From Bacillus sp. FJAT-26390 (lineage in GTDB: Bacteria; Bacillota; Bacilli; Paenibacillales; Paenibacillaceae): a stretch of 64,000 bases of DNA. Every line of letters starts with the position of its first letter. Positions within the stretch are counted from its first letter, which is position 1. The notes beneath the pieces were generated by a model that saw only the letters and a program-made list of their open reading frames with translations, ran no database searches and was not told the DNA's origin. The DNA lies in NCBI RefSeq assembly GCF_001682865.1, contig NZ_MAQX01000036.1, forward strand, positions 186,001 through 250,000, in the 5' to 3' direction. Below are positions 42,739 to 50,189 of this stretch, one piece after another. Both the position numbers and the translations under genes were made by a program.

Positions 42739-43871
42739 AGGCGGTAACGTATCAAGGGATTAAAAATGTCGTAGTCAAAGAGGTACCGGATCCGAAGATT
42801 GAGAAACCGGACGATATGATCGTAAAGATCACCAGTACCGCCATATGCGGTTCCGACCTTCACCTTATTCACGGGATGATCCCTAACCTTCAGGAGAACT
42901 ATGTCATCGGGCATGAACCGATGGGGATCGTAGAAGAGGTAGGCCCAGGCGTGACAAATGTAAAGAAAGGCGACCGTGTGATCATCCCATTCAACATCGC
43001 ATGCGGAGAATGTTTTTTTTGCAAAAATCAGCTGGAAAGCCAATGTGACAACTCAAACGAACACGGGGATATGGGCGCATATTTCGGCTACTCCGGAACG
43101 ACCGGCGGATACCCTGGCGGGCAAGCCGAGTATTTGCGAGTCCCGTTCGCAAATTTTACCCACTTCAAGATTCCCGAAAACTGCGAACAACCGGACGAAA
43201 AGCTAAGCTTGATCGCCGATGCCATGACGACGGCATTCTGGAGCGTAGATAACGCCGGCGTAAAGAATGGAGATACGGTCATCGTGCTCGGCTGCGGTCC
43301 GGTCGGACTTCTGGCCCAGAAATTCTGCTGGCTGAAAGGAGCAAAGCGGGTCATAGCCGTCGACTATGTCGATTACCGCTTACAGCATGCGAAGCGAACG
43401 AACAATGTGGAAATCGTAAACTTCGAACAGGATAAGAATATCGGCAACAATCTCAAGGAAATGACCAAAGGCGGCGCCGATGTCGTGATTGATGCGGTAG
43501 GAATGGACGGCAAGATGAGCGATCTCGAATTTCTAGCCAGCGGTTTGAAACTGCAAGGCGGCACCATGAGCGCATTTATCATTGCGTCTCAGGCTGTCCG
43601 CAAAGGCGGGACTATCCAAGTCACTGGGGTATACGGCGGACGCTATAACGGATTCCCGCTCGGCGACATCATGCAGCGCAACGTGAATATCCGTTCCGGT
43701 CAAGCTCCGGTCGTTCACTACATGCCGTATATGTACGAGTTGGTTACTTCGGGCAAAGTGGACCCTGGAGATATTGTTACGCACGTCATTCCGCTCAGCG
43801 AGGCCAAGCGCGGCTATGAAGTGTTCGATACGAAAACGGACGATTGCATCAAAGTCATCTTAAAGCCTTGA
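42735..43871 (+). CDS. adhB: Zinc-dependent alcohol dehydrogenase (AdhB-like)
   Basis: 378-residue medium-chain dehydrogenase. The catalytic zinc site is ICGSDLHLIHG and GHEPMGIVEEVG, the structural zinc cysteines are CGECFFCKNQLESQC, and the NAD motif is VIVLGCGPVGLLAQ. The long form resembles glutathione-independent formaldehyde-dehydrogenase types. It is embedded between two pairs of coat-protein genes as in the B. subtilis yraG-yraF-adhB-yraE-yraD cluster, which suggests expression in the mother cell late in sporulation. Confidence 0.9.
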   Translation: MKAVTYQGIKNVVVKEVPDPKIEKPDDMIVKITSTAICGSDLHLIHGMIPNLQENYVIGHEPMGIVEEVGPGVTNVKKGDRVIIPFNIACGECFFCKNQLESQCDNSNEHGDMGAYFGYSGTTGGYPGGQAEYLRVPFANFTHFKIPENCEQPDEKLSLIADAMTTAFWSVDNAGVKNGDTVIVLGCGPVGLLAQKFCWLKGAKRVIAVDYVDYRLQHAKRTNNVEIVNFEQDKNIGNNLKEMTKGGADVVIDAVGMDGKMSDLEFLASGLKLQGGTMSAFIIASQAVRKGGTIQVTGVYGGRYNGFPLGDIMQRNVNIRSGQAPVVHYMPYMYELVTSGKVDPGDIVTHVIPLSEAKRGYEVFDTKTDDCIKVILKP

Positions 43872-43902
43872 ATATGGATAGATACATGGGAGGACAATCC
43901 GA

Positions 43903-44103
43903 ATGAATTCCAATTACGCTTTGCATGAAATGCTGGAGGTTCATGAAATGGCTGCGTTCAAGACGGTTTGCATGACCAAATCCAAAACCATGCAAGCTCT
44001 GGTAACCGACCCGGAGCTCATGCAAATTTTGCAGCAAGACGTGCAATCTTCACAGCAGCACCTTCAGGAGCTCGGTGGAGTGCTGTCTAAAATGACCCTA
44101 TAG
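43903..44103 (+). CDS. Small spore coat protein, YraE-like (second copy)
   Basis: 66 residues: LHEMLEVHEMAAFKTVCMTK, then SKTMQALVTDPELMQILQQD. It is a paralogue of the gene at 42097 and immediately precedes the second CotF gene with an 11-bp gap. GGGAGGAC lies before the ATG. It is probably a partner of the following CotF protein. Confidence 0.85.
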   Translation: MNSNYALHEMLEVHEMAAFKTVCMTKSKTMQALVTDPELMQILQQDVQSSQQHLQELGGVLSKMTL

Positions 44104-44114
44104 GAGATAATAAC

Positions 44115-44411
44115 ATGAATACAATATTAGAACACATGACAGGGCTTCATATGCTGACCGATGACGTGATCGCAATGGATTTTTTGATGAACGCCAAGAG
44201 CGGAGTCAGAAACTACGCCATGGCCGTGACCGAATGTGCCACTCCCGAAATCAAGCAAATTTTGATGAAACAGCTCGACGAAGCCATAGACTCCCATGAA
44301 AAGATAACAATCTACATGATGCAGCGGGGCCTATACCATCCCTACCATATTCCAGAGCAAATTCAGCTCGATCTGAAAAACATTCAGACCGCTATGAACA
44401 TTCCGTCCTGA
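44115..44411 (+). CDS. CotF-family spore coat protein, YraD-like (second copy)
   Basis: 98 residues, Coat_F fold: MLTDDVIAMDFLMNAKSGVR, MAVTECATPEIKQILMKQLD and MMQRGLYHPYHIPEQIQLDL. It is a paralogue of 42352-42738. TAGGAGATAATAAC precedes the ATG. It is last in the operon and is followed by a strong terminator. Confidence 0.88.
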   Translation: MNTILEHMTGLHMLTDDVIAMDFLMNAKSGVRNYAMAVTECATPEIKQILMKQLDEAIDSHEKITIYMMQRGLYHPYHIPEQIQLDLKNIQTAMNIPS

Positions 44412-44430
44412 CACCGTATTTCGTCCCGGC

Positions 44431-44466
44431 AAAACGCGCAAAACCACAATGGTCGTGCGCGTTTTT
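44431..44466 (+). terminator. Terminator of the coat-protein operon
   Basis: AAAACGCGCA / TGCGCGTTTTT around a short loop, ending in a T-run on the plus strand, 20 bp after the last stop codon. Confidence 0.85.
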
Positions 44467-44470
44467 GATT

Positions 44471-44590
44471 TTAGCCGGAGACTTCAGAGAATAAAATGTT
44501 CTCCGTGTCAAATACTATCACGTTTCGCGGGAACTTTCTTTTCGGAGTGGTTCCCGGGAAGAACTCAAGTTGTTGATTAGCTTGTGTCAT
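44471..44590 (-). CDS. Possible 39-residue peptide gene
   Basis: ATG at 44590 after a GGGGCGAAC site gives a 39-residue product (MTQANQQLEFFPGT ... NVIVFDTENILFSEVSG). It lies between two terminators and downstream of a frameshifted gene. There is no family match. It is included only because the ribosome binding site is plausible and the composition is protein-like. Confidence 0.3.
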   Translation of the reverse strand: MTQANQQLEFFPGTTPKRKFPRNVIVFDTENILFSEVSG

Positions 44591-44617
44591 ACGTTGTTCG
44601 CCCCTGGTTAGAATTGA

Positions 44618-44651
44618 AAATCCCCTACTCCGTAAGCGGAATAGGGGATTT
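44618..44651 (-). terminator. Terminator hairpin
   Basis: AAATCCCCTATTCCGC / GCGGAGTAGGGGATTT-type stem on the minus strand ending in TTTTC. It follows the gene at 44680-45038. Confidence 0.75.
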
Positions 44652-44679
44652 ACTTTGGGATCTGCTGGGCCAGCCAAGA

Positions 44680-45038
44680 TTAAATTTCAAGGTCTAACGA
44701 GTTTTGGGATGCGTACAGCAGGACGAAGTATTCGTTGTCGCCGAGTATACCGATCCTGTAGTATGCCTGCGGCCCTTCAGGTCGAAAAGCTCCACAAAAT
44801 CTAGCCACTGGTCACAAAGGCCTCCCAGCAAACCAACTGGTTTGAGGTCTATGTCGCCTTCTTCCAGTATTCCCATGTGGATGTGCTGTTGAGGTTCAAG
44901 CGTGTCGTGGTCATTGCCGTCCTCAGCTACCTCACCAAAGAGGGCTACCCTTTCGCCTTCGAGATGTTCTGTCAGGCCCGAGTACTGCTCGTAGTTTCCC
45001 CTTAGGTTGAGAATGTACGAATAACTTCTAATGAGCAT
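44680..45038 (-). pseudogene. Hypothetical protein gene with a 1-nt frameshift near its 3' end
   Basis: The first frame (45038-44694) encodes LIRSYSYILNLRGNYEQYSG ... EPQQHIHMGILEEGDIDLKP and then turns nonsensical (TTNTSSCCTHPKTR). From about 44782 another frame reads EGPQAYYRIGILGDNEYFVL, then LYASQNSLDLEI and TAA at 44682-44680, which looks like the true C-terminus. One missing base in the CTGAAGG region would join them. The family is unknown. It may be a real mutation or a sequencing error. Confidence 0.6.
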
Positions 45039-45269
45039 CTGGGGTGATCTTCCTAGTACTTACTAATCAAAAAAAGTCATACTGAATCTGGAGATGGAGT
45101 TCAATGTGGAGAAGGGTGTTAATGTTCAAATAGAGGAATAATGCTAAAGGCAAAACTAGGGAAGAACCCATATTTCTCAAGGGTCCTTCCTTATCAACAG
45201 ATAACAGCCTCTTTATAATAGGGCAGTTGCGGGAATATATACAATTTTACAAAAATATAGTTTTAACTG

Positions 45270-45305
45270 AAAAAATAGGCAGCTCCCTGATGAGGGATAG
45301 CTACC
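45270..45305 (-). terminator. Terminator of the Yellow-family gene
   Basis: On the minus strand GGTAGCTATCCCT-CATC-AGGGAGCTGCC followed by TATTTTTT, 15 bp after the stop codon. Confidence 0.88.
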
Positions 45306-45319
45306 ATCGGTTAAAATTA

Positions 45320-46417
45320 TTATGAAAAGGTAGGAGCAGGGAATTCATCAATTCTCATACGAAGTAAACTATATGGTTTTTCCCGCAGGTCTCTTCCATA
45401 ATGAAATCTCGCCTGCCGATGTAATTGATTCACAATGACATATAAGTATTGATCGGGGCCAATCGAAAAAGTATCCGGCCATAAAATTCTCGGGTCATGT
45501 GCGATGGTTTCCATTGCACCATTCGGCAATATCTTCCGGATACTGTTGTTTTCATAGTCTCCCGCATAAACGGTGCCGTTTGCGCCGGTGATCATTCCAT
45601 CTGACGCACCTTTTTCCCCCCAATACTGCACAAATTGGGATAAATTCATGTCCTGTATCCTTCTGTCTCTTAGGGCTTCTGTTGAGATTGAGAACAGTTG
45701 ACGGCTGGTTAGCGGAGCATAAAATAAAACCTTTCCATCAGGAGAAATCGCTAAACTATCGGAAGCCAATCTAAATGGGTAAGTCGAGCCGTCCGGGTTT
45801 CGATTCATCAAAACTTCACCTTCTACTTTCGGTAAAAAATAGGGATCAGGCGAAGTTGATATTGCCCCATTTAAACGTCTAAACGCGTTCCCATTTTCTA
45901 AATCAACGACGATAATAGCCCCTGGCCCTCTGGAAGAAGAATCCGTTATATATGCATAGCCTGCTCTTCCAACCCGAAAATCCAACCGGACATCATTCAG
46001 ATAAGTTGTTGGCAAGACAACATCTTCTGTAAAGGTATATACTCTCCTTATTGTATTCGTGCTTAAATCAACAGCAACTAATTTTGCTCCCCCTTGAATA
46101 GGTTCAGAAAAATTTGGTGCCCCTGTATCTAGTACCCAAAGTATTCCTCTTCCATCAGCAACGATACTTTGGACACTGACGAAAGACATTTTAATATTAC
46201 CGGTATTAACTATATTTGTTTCTAAACTGGGATAAGGCTGCATTTCACCCTCAACAATTTCCGCCACAGTAAATTGAACGTCGTCTCCCCATTTCGGAAA
46301 GCAAACAAAAATACGGCCGGTTTCGGAAACGCTGACACCTGTAGGCATAGCCCCATAAAAAGCATGCACCAGTTCAAACTGCCCAAAATATTTTTCCATA
46401 GGTAACATAGGTTGCAT
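45320..46417 (-). CDS. Major royal jelly / Yellow-family beta-propeller protein
   Basis: 365-residue protein of the MRJP/Yellow family (related to L-dopachrome tautomerase and SMP-30). It has MPTGVSVSETGRIFVCFPKW, DGRGILWVLDTGAPNFSEP, VDLSTNTIRRVYTF, YLNDVRLDFRVGRAGYAYIT and a SDGMITGANGTVYAGDYENN segment, the repeating blades of a six-bladed propeller. There is no signal peptide, so it is cytoplasmic. The substrate is unknown. AGGAGGATATC precedes the ATG. It stands alone in the accessory region, consistent with horizontal gain. Confidence 0.85.
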   Translation of the reverse strand: MQPMLPMEKYFGQFELVHAFYGAMPTGVSVSETGRIFVCFPKWGDDVQFTVAEIVEGEMQPYPSLETNIVNTGNIKMSFVSVQSIVADGRGILWVLDTGAPNFSEPIQGGAKLVAVDLSTNTIRRVYTFTEDVVLPTTYLNDVRLDFRVGRAGYAYITDSSSRGPGAIIVVDLENGNAFRRLNGAISTSPDPYFLPKVEGEVLMNRNPDGSTYPFRLASDSLAISPDGKVLFYAPLTSRQLFSISTEALRDRRIQDMNLSQFVQYWGEKGASDGMITGANGTVYAGDYENNSIRKILPNGAMETIAHDPRILWPDTFSIGPDQYLYVIVNQLHRQARFHYGRDLREKPYSLLRMRIDEFPAPTFS

Positions 46418-46680
46418 GATATCCTCCTCATCAAATCCGAACGGATATCAACTATATATGTTTAATTTTTTTTGTAGTGCCTGGTTCTTGATAAATTTTT
46501 CTATCGTGATGAATGCTGTTGGTTTCAACTTCCCATTATTAAAAATGTTGGTTTTATTAACGCTAAAATGAAATTATTTCAGAACCTCTTTTACTTCTGA
46601 TATGGTTCACCGCGAATGATCTTAAACTATCCTCCCTCATTGGAGAAACGTTAACTCCGTATTTCTTCATATTAGGAATG

Positions 46681-46735
46681 CTGCCCGTAGTTAATTTAAC
46701 GAACAACGGCAGCCGATCGTGAGGCCGGCTGCCTT
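46681..46735. repeat. REP-like element with strong hairpin
   Basis: CTGCCCGTAGTTAATTTAAC followed by GGCAGCCG / CGGCTGCC. It has the same plan as 30763-30816 (CTGCCCGTTA, spacer, GGC-rich hairpin). It directly precedes the truncated IS110 remnant. Confidence 0.6.
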
Positions 46736-46748
46736 TCATTCTCCTAAT

Positions 46749-46852
46749 TTTGAAAGTCCCTGCGATAATTGGCCAGAATACTAGTCGGGATGGCTCGTAG
46801 CGGTAAAGCCTACATGCCACATAAAACGTTGCCACTCTTACAAGCAGCTTAA
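46749..46852 (+). pseudogene. 3' remnant of an IS110 transposase gene (copy C)
   Basis: After a degenerate start the frame reads LARILVGMARSGKAYMPHKT then LPLLQAA and a stop, matching the last 30 residues of the two full transposases (LARILVGMARRGEAYNPPKT; LARILVSIARSGEAYEPNRA). All upstream transposase sequence is lost, replaced by the REP-like element. Confidence 0.85.
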
Positions 46853-47171
46853 CCATACAACCCGTTTCGTTGTACGAGTTTTGGCTTATTCGCAGGATTT
46901 CAAAGAAAGCACGGAGTACCGGATTCATTAAACCAAAGAGCAACGACCCGTTAAGACATGGGAGTGAAAACCTCCAAGGGTGGCGTGGAGAAAGCTTGCA
47001 GTAAATGGAAGTATATAGGACGGTTTTATCCCTCCTCTATTCCCGTGCGCCTTCATGTTACCGAAGTCTAACAGGGTGTTCCCTTCATGTCTTCCCCCTT
47101 ACTATCCGGGCGAAATCCTGCGAATAAGCGAGCATTCTTGAGAAAATCATATCGTACCAAGGGAGTATAAC
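46853..47171 (+). mobile_element. IS110 copy C: retained 3' noncoding module and right end
   Basis: Follows the transposase remnant. It retains GCTTATTCGCAGGATTTC (46884-46901) and GAAATCCTGCGAATAAGC (47112-47129), the conserved core (GACATGGGAGTGA, GGCGTGGAGA) and a right end (ATCGTACCAAGGG). Compared with copies A and B about 70 nt is missing, from one AGGGCA..GACCCGT repeat to the next, as expected for recombination between these two direct repeats. Confidence 0.8.
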
Positions 47172-47215
47172 AGATTAATCAATTATTAATTGTTCAATCT
47201 TAATTTGTTGAAGCT

Positions 47216-47917
47216 TTAATCCTCGTACACTGAAAAAAATACATCTTTAAGAATCGCTTTCGCTTTCTTTAAGTTACGGGAATCCAGCTTATTGAGCAAC
47301 TCAATGACTTCGTTGATATCGTCAGAATACGTTGTTGCCTTGTCAATGTCTGATTCTACTTTCGTATGCGACGCACTTTTACAGAGTGGGTTTGATTCTT
47401 CGTTTGTCTCCGAATGAATCAAAGAAGTGTGCAAAGTCTCTTGAATAACATTGACTAGAAATCGCAATTCATCTTCGTTATATCGTTTTAATAAATGATT
47501 GGCCCCAATATCAATTTTTTCATGTAGCGTTCGATGTAAAAGGTTAATCTCTTTTCCTAATTGTGTGGTGCGAAACAGGATTTCCTTTCTATTATCAGGG
47601 AGATATTCAAAAATAATAATTTTTTTATCTGCAAGTCTTCTCGTGATTTTAGAGACATTCCCTTTTGAGAATCCGAATTGTTTTGAAATTGTAATACCAT
47701 TAACAGGCTCAAGCTCACCAATGGCACTAAGCACATGCAGCATCTTAACAGTCATATCTTTCACCAGCTGAGCGATTATAGGAGTAGGACTATTCTGAAT
47801 AAGCCATTGTCTTTCTTGGCCATCGTCTCTTTGGAATTTATTTTGTAGATCGTTTACTGACACAATCAAATCTTTAATTAATCGATCCTTATTTTGTTTC
47901 CCCGATTCGTTTAACAT
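47216..47917 (-). CDS. MarR-family transcriptional regulator
   Basis: 233-residue winged-helix protein. The DNA-binding region shows VLSAIGELEPVNGITISKQF, GFSKGNVSKITRRLADKKII and FEYLPDNRKEILFRTTQLGK. It has a C-terminal extension of about 60 residues beyond usual MarR length. It is divergent from a flavin monooxygenase, with three identical-type palindromes in the gap. It is probably a repressor of the monooxygenase and of itself, released by an aromatic ligand. Confidence 0.87.
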   Translation of the reverse strand: MLNESGKQNKDRLIKDLIVSVNDLQNKFQRDDGQERQWLIQNSPTPIIAQLVKDMTVKMLHVLSAIGELEPVNGITISKQFGFSKGNVSKITRRLADKKIIIFEYLPDNRKEILFRTTQLGKEINLLHRTLHEKIDIGANHLLKRYNEDELRFLVNVIQETLHTSLIHSETNEESNPLCKSASHTKVESDIDKATTYSDDINEVIELLNKLDSRNLKKAKAILKDVFFSVYED

Positions 47918-47979
47918 TTGTTTTCCTCCGATATTAGTTAAGCTAAAACCAGTATATCAAGAGTGAATGAGCAATTAAA

Positions 47980-48058
47980 GTTTCCACGAAACATTATTGA
48001 CGTAAACAGCAAGCTCCATGTATTATTGTTTCTAGGAAACATAATGTTTCATAGAAAC
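47980..48058. promoter_or_regulatory. Three operator-like palindromes GTTTC-N3-GAAAC
   Basis: GTTTCCACGAAAC (47980-47992), GTTTCTAGGAAAC (48028-48040) and GTTTCATAGAAAC (48046-48058). Arms are identical and only the 3-base centre varies. Centres are 48 and 18 bp apart. They occupy the divergent promoter region of the MarR and monooxygenase genes. Confidence 0.8.
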
Positions 48059-48107
48059 TAAAATAAGAATCATTTTGTTTATTTTTGCACAGAAAGGAAA
48101 CTACACA

Positions 48108-49676
48108 ATGAAGAACTTTGAATTAGTAATCAAGTCATCAAATACCGATCACCAGGATATCGATGTTCTTATTGCCGGTGCTGGCCCAACAGGATCAACG
48201 TTGGCAGCAGACCTTCTACGTCGAGGTCTTCGTGTTCGAGTGATTGACAAGGCACCACACGCATTCAAAGGCTCCCGTGCAAAGGGAGTTCAACCTCGTA
48301 CTTTGGAAGTCTTTGAAGACCTCGGGATACTTGATGAGGCGCTCGCTGAAGGAGGAGCATACCCTCTTGCTGGCCTCCATTTTGGGCCGTTCACATTGCC
48401 GTGGCGTATGATACAGCGGAATAAATCGTCTCCAAGCGTACCATACCCAAACACTTTATTGCTGCCGCAACTCCGCACCGACGCCATCTTGCATCGCCTG
48501 ATCGAGCGCCGTGGACTTAACATTGAGTTCGGCACTGCCGTGGAGAGCTTCGAACAAGATTCCGATTGGGTGATTGCGAAGCTCTCTTCTGGGGAGAAGG
48601 TCCGCTGCAGATATTTGGTTGGGGCCGACGGAGGCTCAAGCACTGTTCGCAAAGCTGCTGGTATTGGGTTCGTCGGAGAGACCAACGAATCCGACAAATG
48701 GCTCATTGTCGACGGTACAGTTGACAAACTGGCACGCAACCGATGGCATATGTGGCCACGTACACATGGTAAGTCGGTCGCAGTATGCCCACTGCCCCAT
48801 TCCGACCAATTCCAAATCATGATTCGGCTGAAAACTGATGAGACGCCTGTCCTCGATGAAGCAGCATTGTCAGATCAGTTCTATACTCTCACTGGGTTCC
48901 GGTTACATGGCATCACCTGGTCCTCTGTGTTCCGACCCAATATTCGGCTCGCGAAGCACTACCGGGCAGGCAGAGTCTTCTTGGCTGGCGACGCCGCCCA
49001 CGTTCATACACCTGCCGGAGGGCAGGGGCTCAACACCGGCGTGCAGGATGCATACAATCTCGGTTGGAAATTAGGGCAGGTCATCTCCGGAGCTCCCGAC
49101 AGTCTCCTCGACAGCTACGAAGCTGAACGGCAGCCGATTGCTGCTCATGTTCTTGGTAAATCAAATGAGCTTTACTCCGGCATAGACAAGCGCTCACTCT
49201 CCAGCCTAAAGCGTGGAGATGAGGAACGACAGCTCATAATTTCATACCATGCCGGGCCGCTCGCCCCTGCAGACACCGCAGTCACCAAGACCTTGCAAGT
49301 GGGAGACCGAGCTCCGGACGCACCTTGTATCGGTCCTGGTGGGATACGACGACTCTTTGACCTATATCAAGGCCCCCACTTCACTCTTCTTGCCTTTGGA
49401 GCCAATGCCTCCAAGGAACTTCCTGGGCTGACATGGCCTACCGATGGAGCTGAATTGCGCCGATACATTGTAGGCAATGGAAGTATCGACGACACTTCCA
49501 TTAAAGACACCACAGGCAATCTTCAAAAAATTTACGGCATTACCAGTGACATGCTGGTATTGATACGACCTGACGGTTACATTGGAAACATCATCTCGAA
49601 CAACTGGCAGGGTGCTTTTGATAATATATCCAAAACGATCACCCCATCACGGTCCAATGCGATTCATTCAAACTGA
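48108..49676 (+). CDS. FAD-dependent aromatic monooxygenase (PheA/TfdB/Rox-like)
   Basis: Class A flavoprotein monooxygenase of 522 residues. It shows the FAD dinucleotide fold DVLIAGAGPTGSTLAADLLR, the DG motif YLVGADGGSSTVRKAAG, the GD motif GRVFLAGDAAHVHTPAGGQG and a C-terminal thioredoxin-like domain (VGDRAPDAPCIG ... MLVLIRPDGYIGNI). Substrates of relatives include phenols, polyketides and rifampicin; the actual one is unknown. The ATG at 48108 follows AGAAAGGAAAC. It is probably controlled by the divergent MarR protein. Confidence 0.88.
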   Translation: MKNFELVIKSSNTDHQDIDVLIAGAGPTGSTLAADLLRRGLRVRVIDKAPHAFKGSRAKGVQPRTLEVFEDLGILDEALAEGGAYPLAGLHFGPFTLPWRMIQRNKSSPSVPYPNTLLLPQLRTDAILHRLIERRGLNIEFGTAVESFEQDSDWVIAKLSSGEKVRCRYLVGADGGSSTVRKAAGIGFVGETNESDKWLIVDGTVDKLARNRWHMWPRTHGKSVAVCPLPHSDQFQIMIRLKTDETPVLDEAALSDQFYTLTGFRLHGITWSSVFRPNIRLAKHYRAGRVFLAGDAAHVHTPAGGQGLNTGVQDAYNLGWKLGQVISGAPDSLLDSYEAERQPIAAHVLGKSNELYSGIDKRSLSSLKRGDEERQLIISYHAGPLAPADTAVTKTLQVGDRAPDAPCIGPGGIRRLFDLYQGPHFTLLAFGANASKELPGLTWPTDGAELRRYIVGNGSIDDTSIKDTTGNLQKIYGITSDMLVLIRPDGYIGNIISNNWQGAFDNISKTITPSRSNAIHSN

Positions 49677-49737
49677 AGGTTTCATTCACAGCTAGATTTT
49701 CACTTCCCAAAACAAGTATGTATCTATTGCTTTCACA

Positions 49738-49787
49738 AAAGGACCTCAAGTTCCACTGTAAAATGGAGCCTGAGATCCTTTTTTTCG
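49738..49787 (+). terminator. Terminator of the monooxygenase gene
   Basis: AAAGGACCTCA ... TGAGATCCTTTTTTT, a hairpin with a long T-run on the plus strand, about 60 bp after the stop codon. Confidence 0.85.
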
Positions 49788-49892
49788 AAGAAATTCAACA
49801 TTAACTAGGACTCCAAAGAATCAAATTGGCTTTTAGGACAGCCACTTGTCGTTGCGTTATTCTTCCCGTTCGTATTATGAGGTCCCAGAAAT

Positions 49893-49946
49893 AGCTTAAT
49901 AAAATGAGAAGGTCACTGTAGCATCTGCTCATGTTAATGTATTATT
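49893..49946 (+). repeat. REP-like hairpin repeat, copy 2
   Basis: AGCTTAATAAAATGAGAAGG with arms GAGaAGg / tCTGCTC, about 78 percent identical to 28437-28490. It is followed by CTATCGTATCCCGT, the motif also found beside both IS110 copies. The gap 49677-50189 otherwise holds only the monooxygenase terminator and no supported gene. Confidence 0.55.
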
Positions 49947-50189
49947 TTCGACTATCGTATCCCGTCATGATGGGGAACGATAGTGCAATGACAACAGATT
50001 GTCAATAATTCGGCACTGGATTAGTACCAAGTTCTATCGTTTATGGTGATATGTTCTCGTGGTCTGACACCAGTTCACAAAATAATCCTTCCTTCTCATG
50101 CTGTTCTTCTATGTTGTTTAGCTTCCCATACAGCAGCTCGTCCCATTCCACGAGCTGTGCATGATACGTTTTCTTTACTACGTTCACCG

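Noticed and set aside
46563..46943. 126-codon minus-strand frame
   Set aside because: It overlaps the REP-like element and the IS110 remnant in antisense and shows no family or ribosome binding site.
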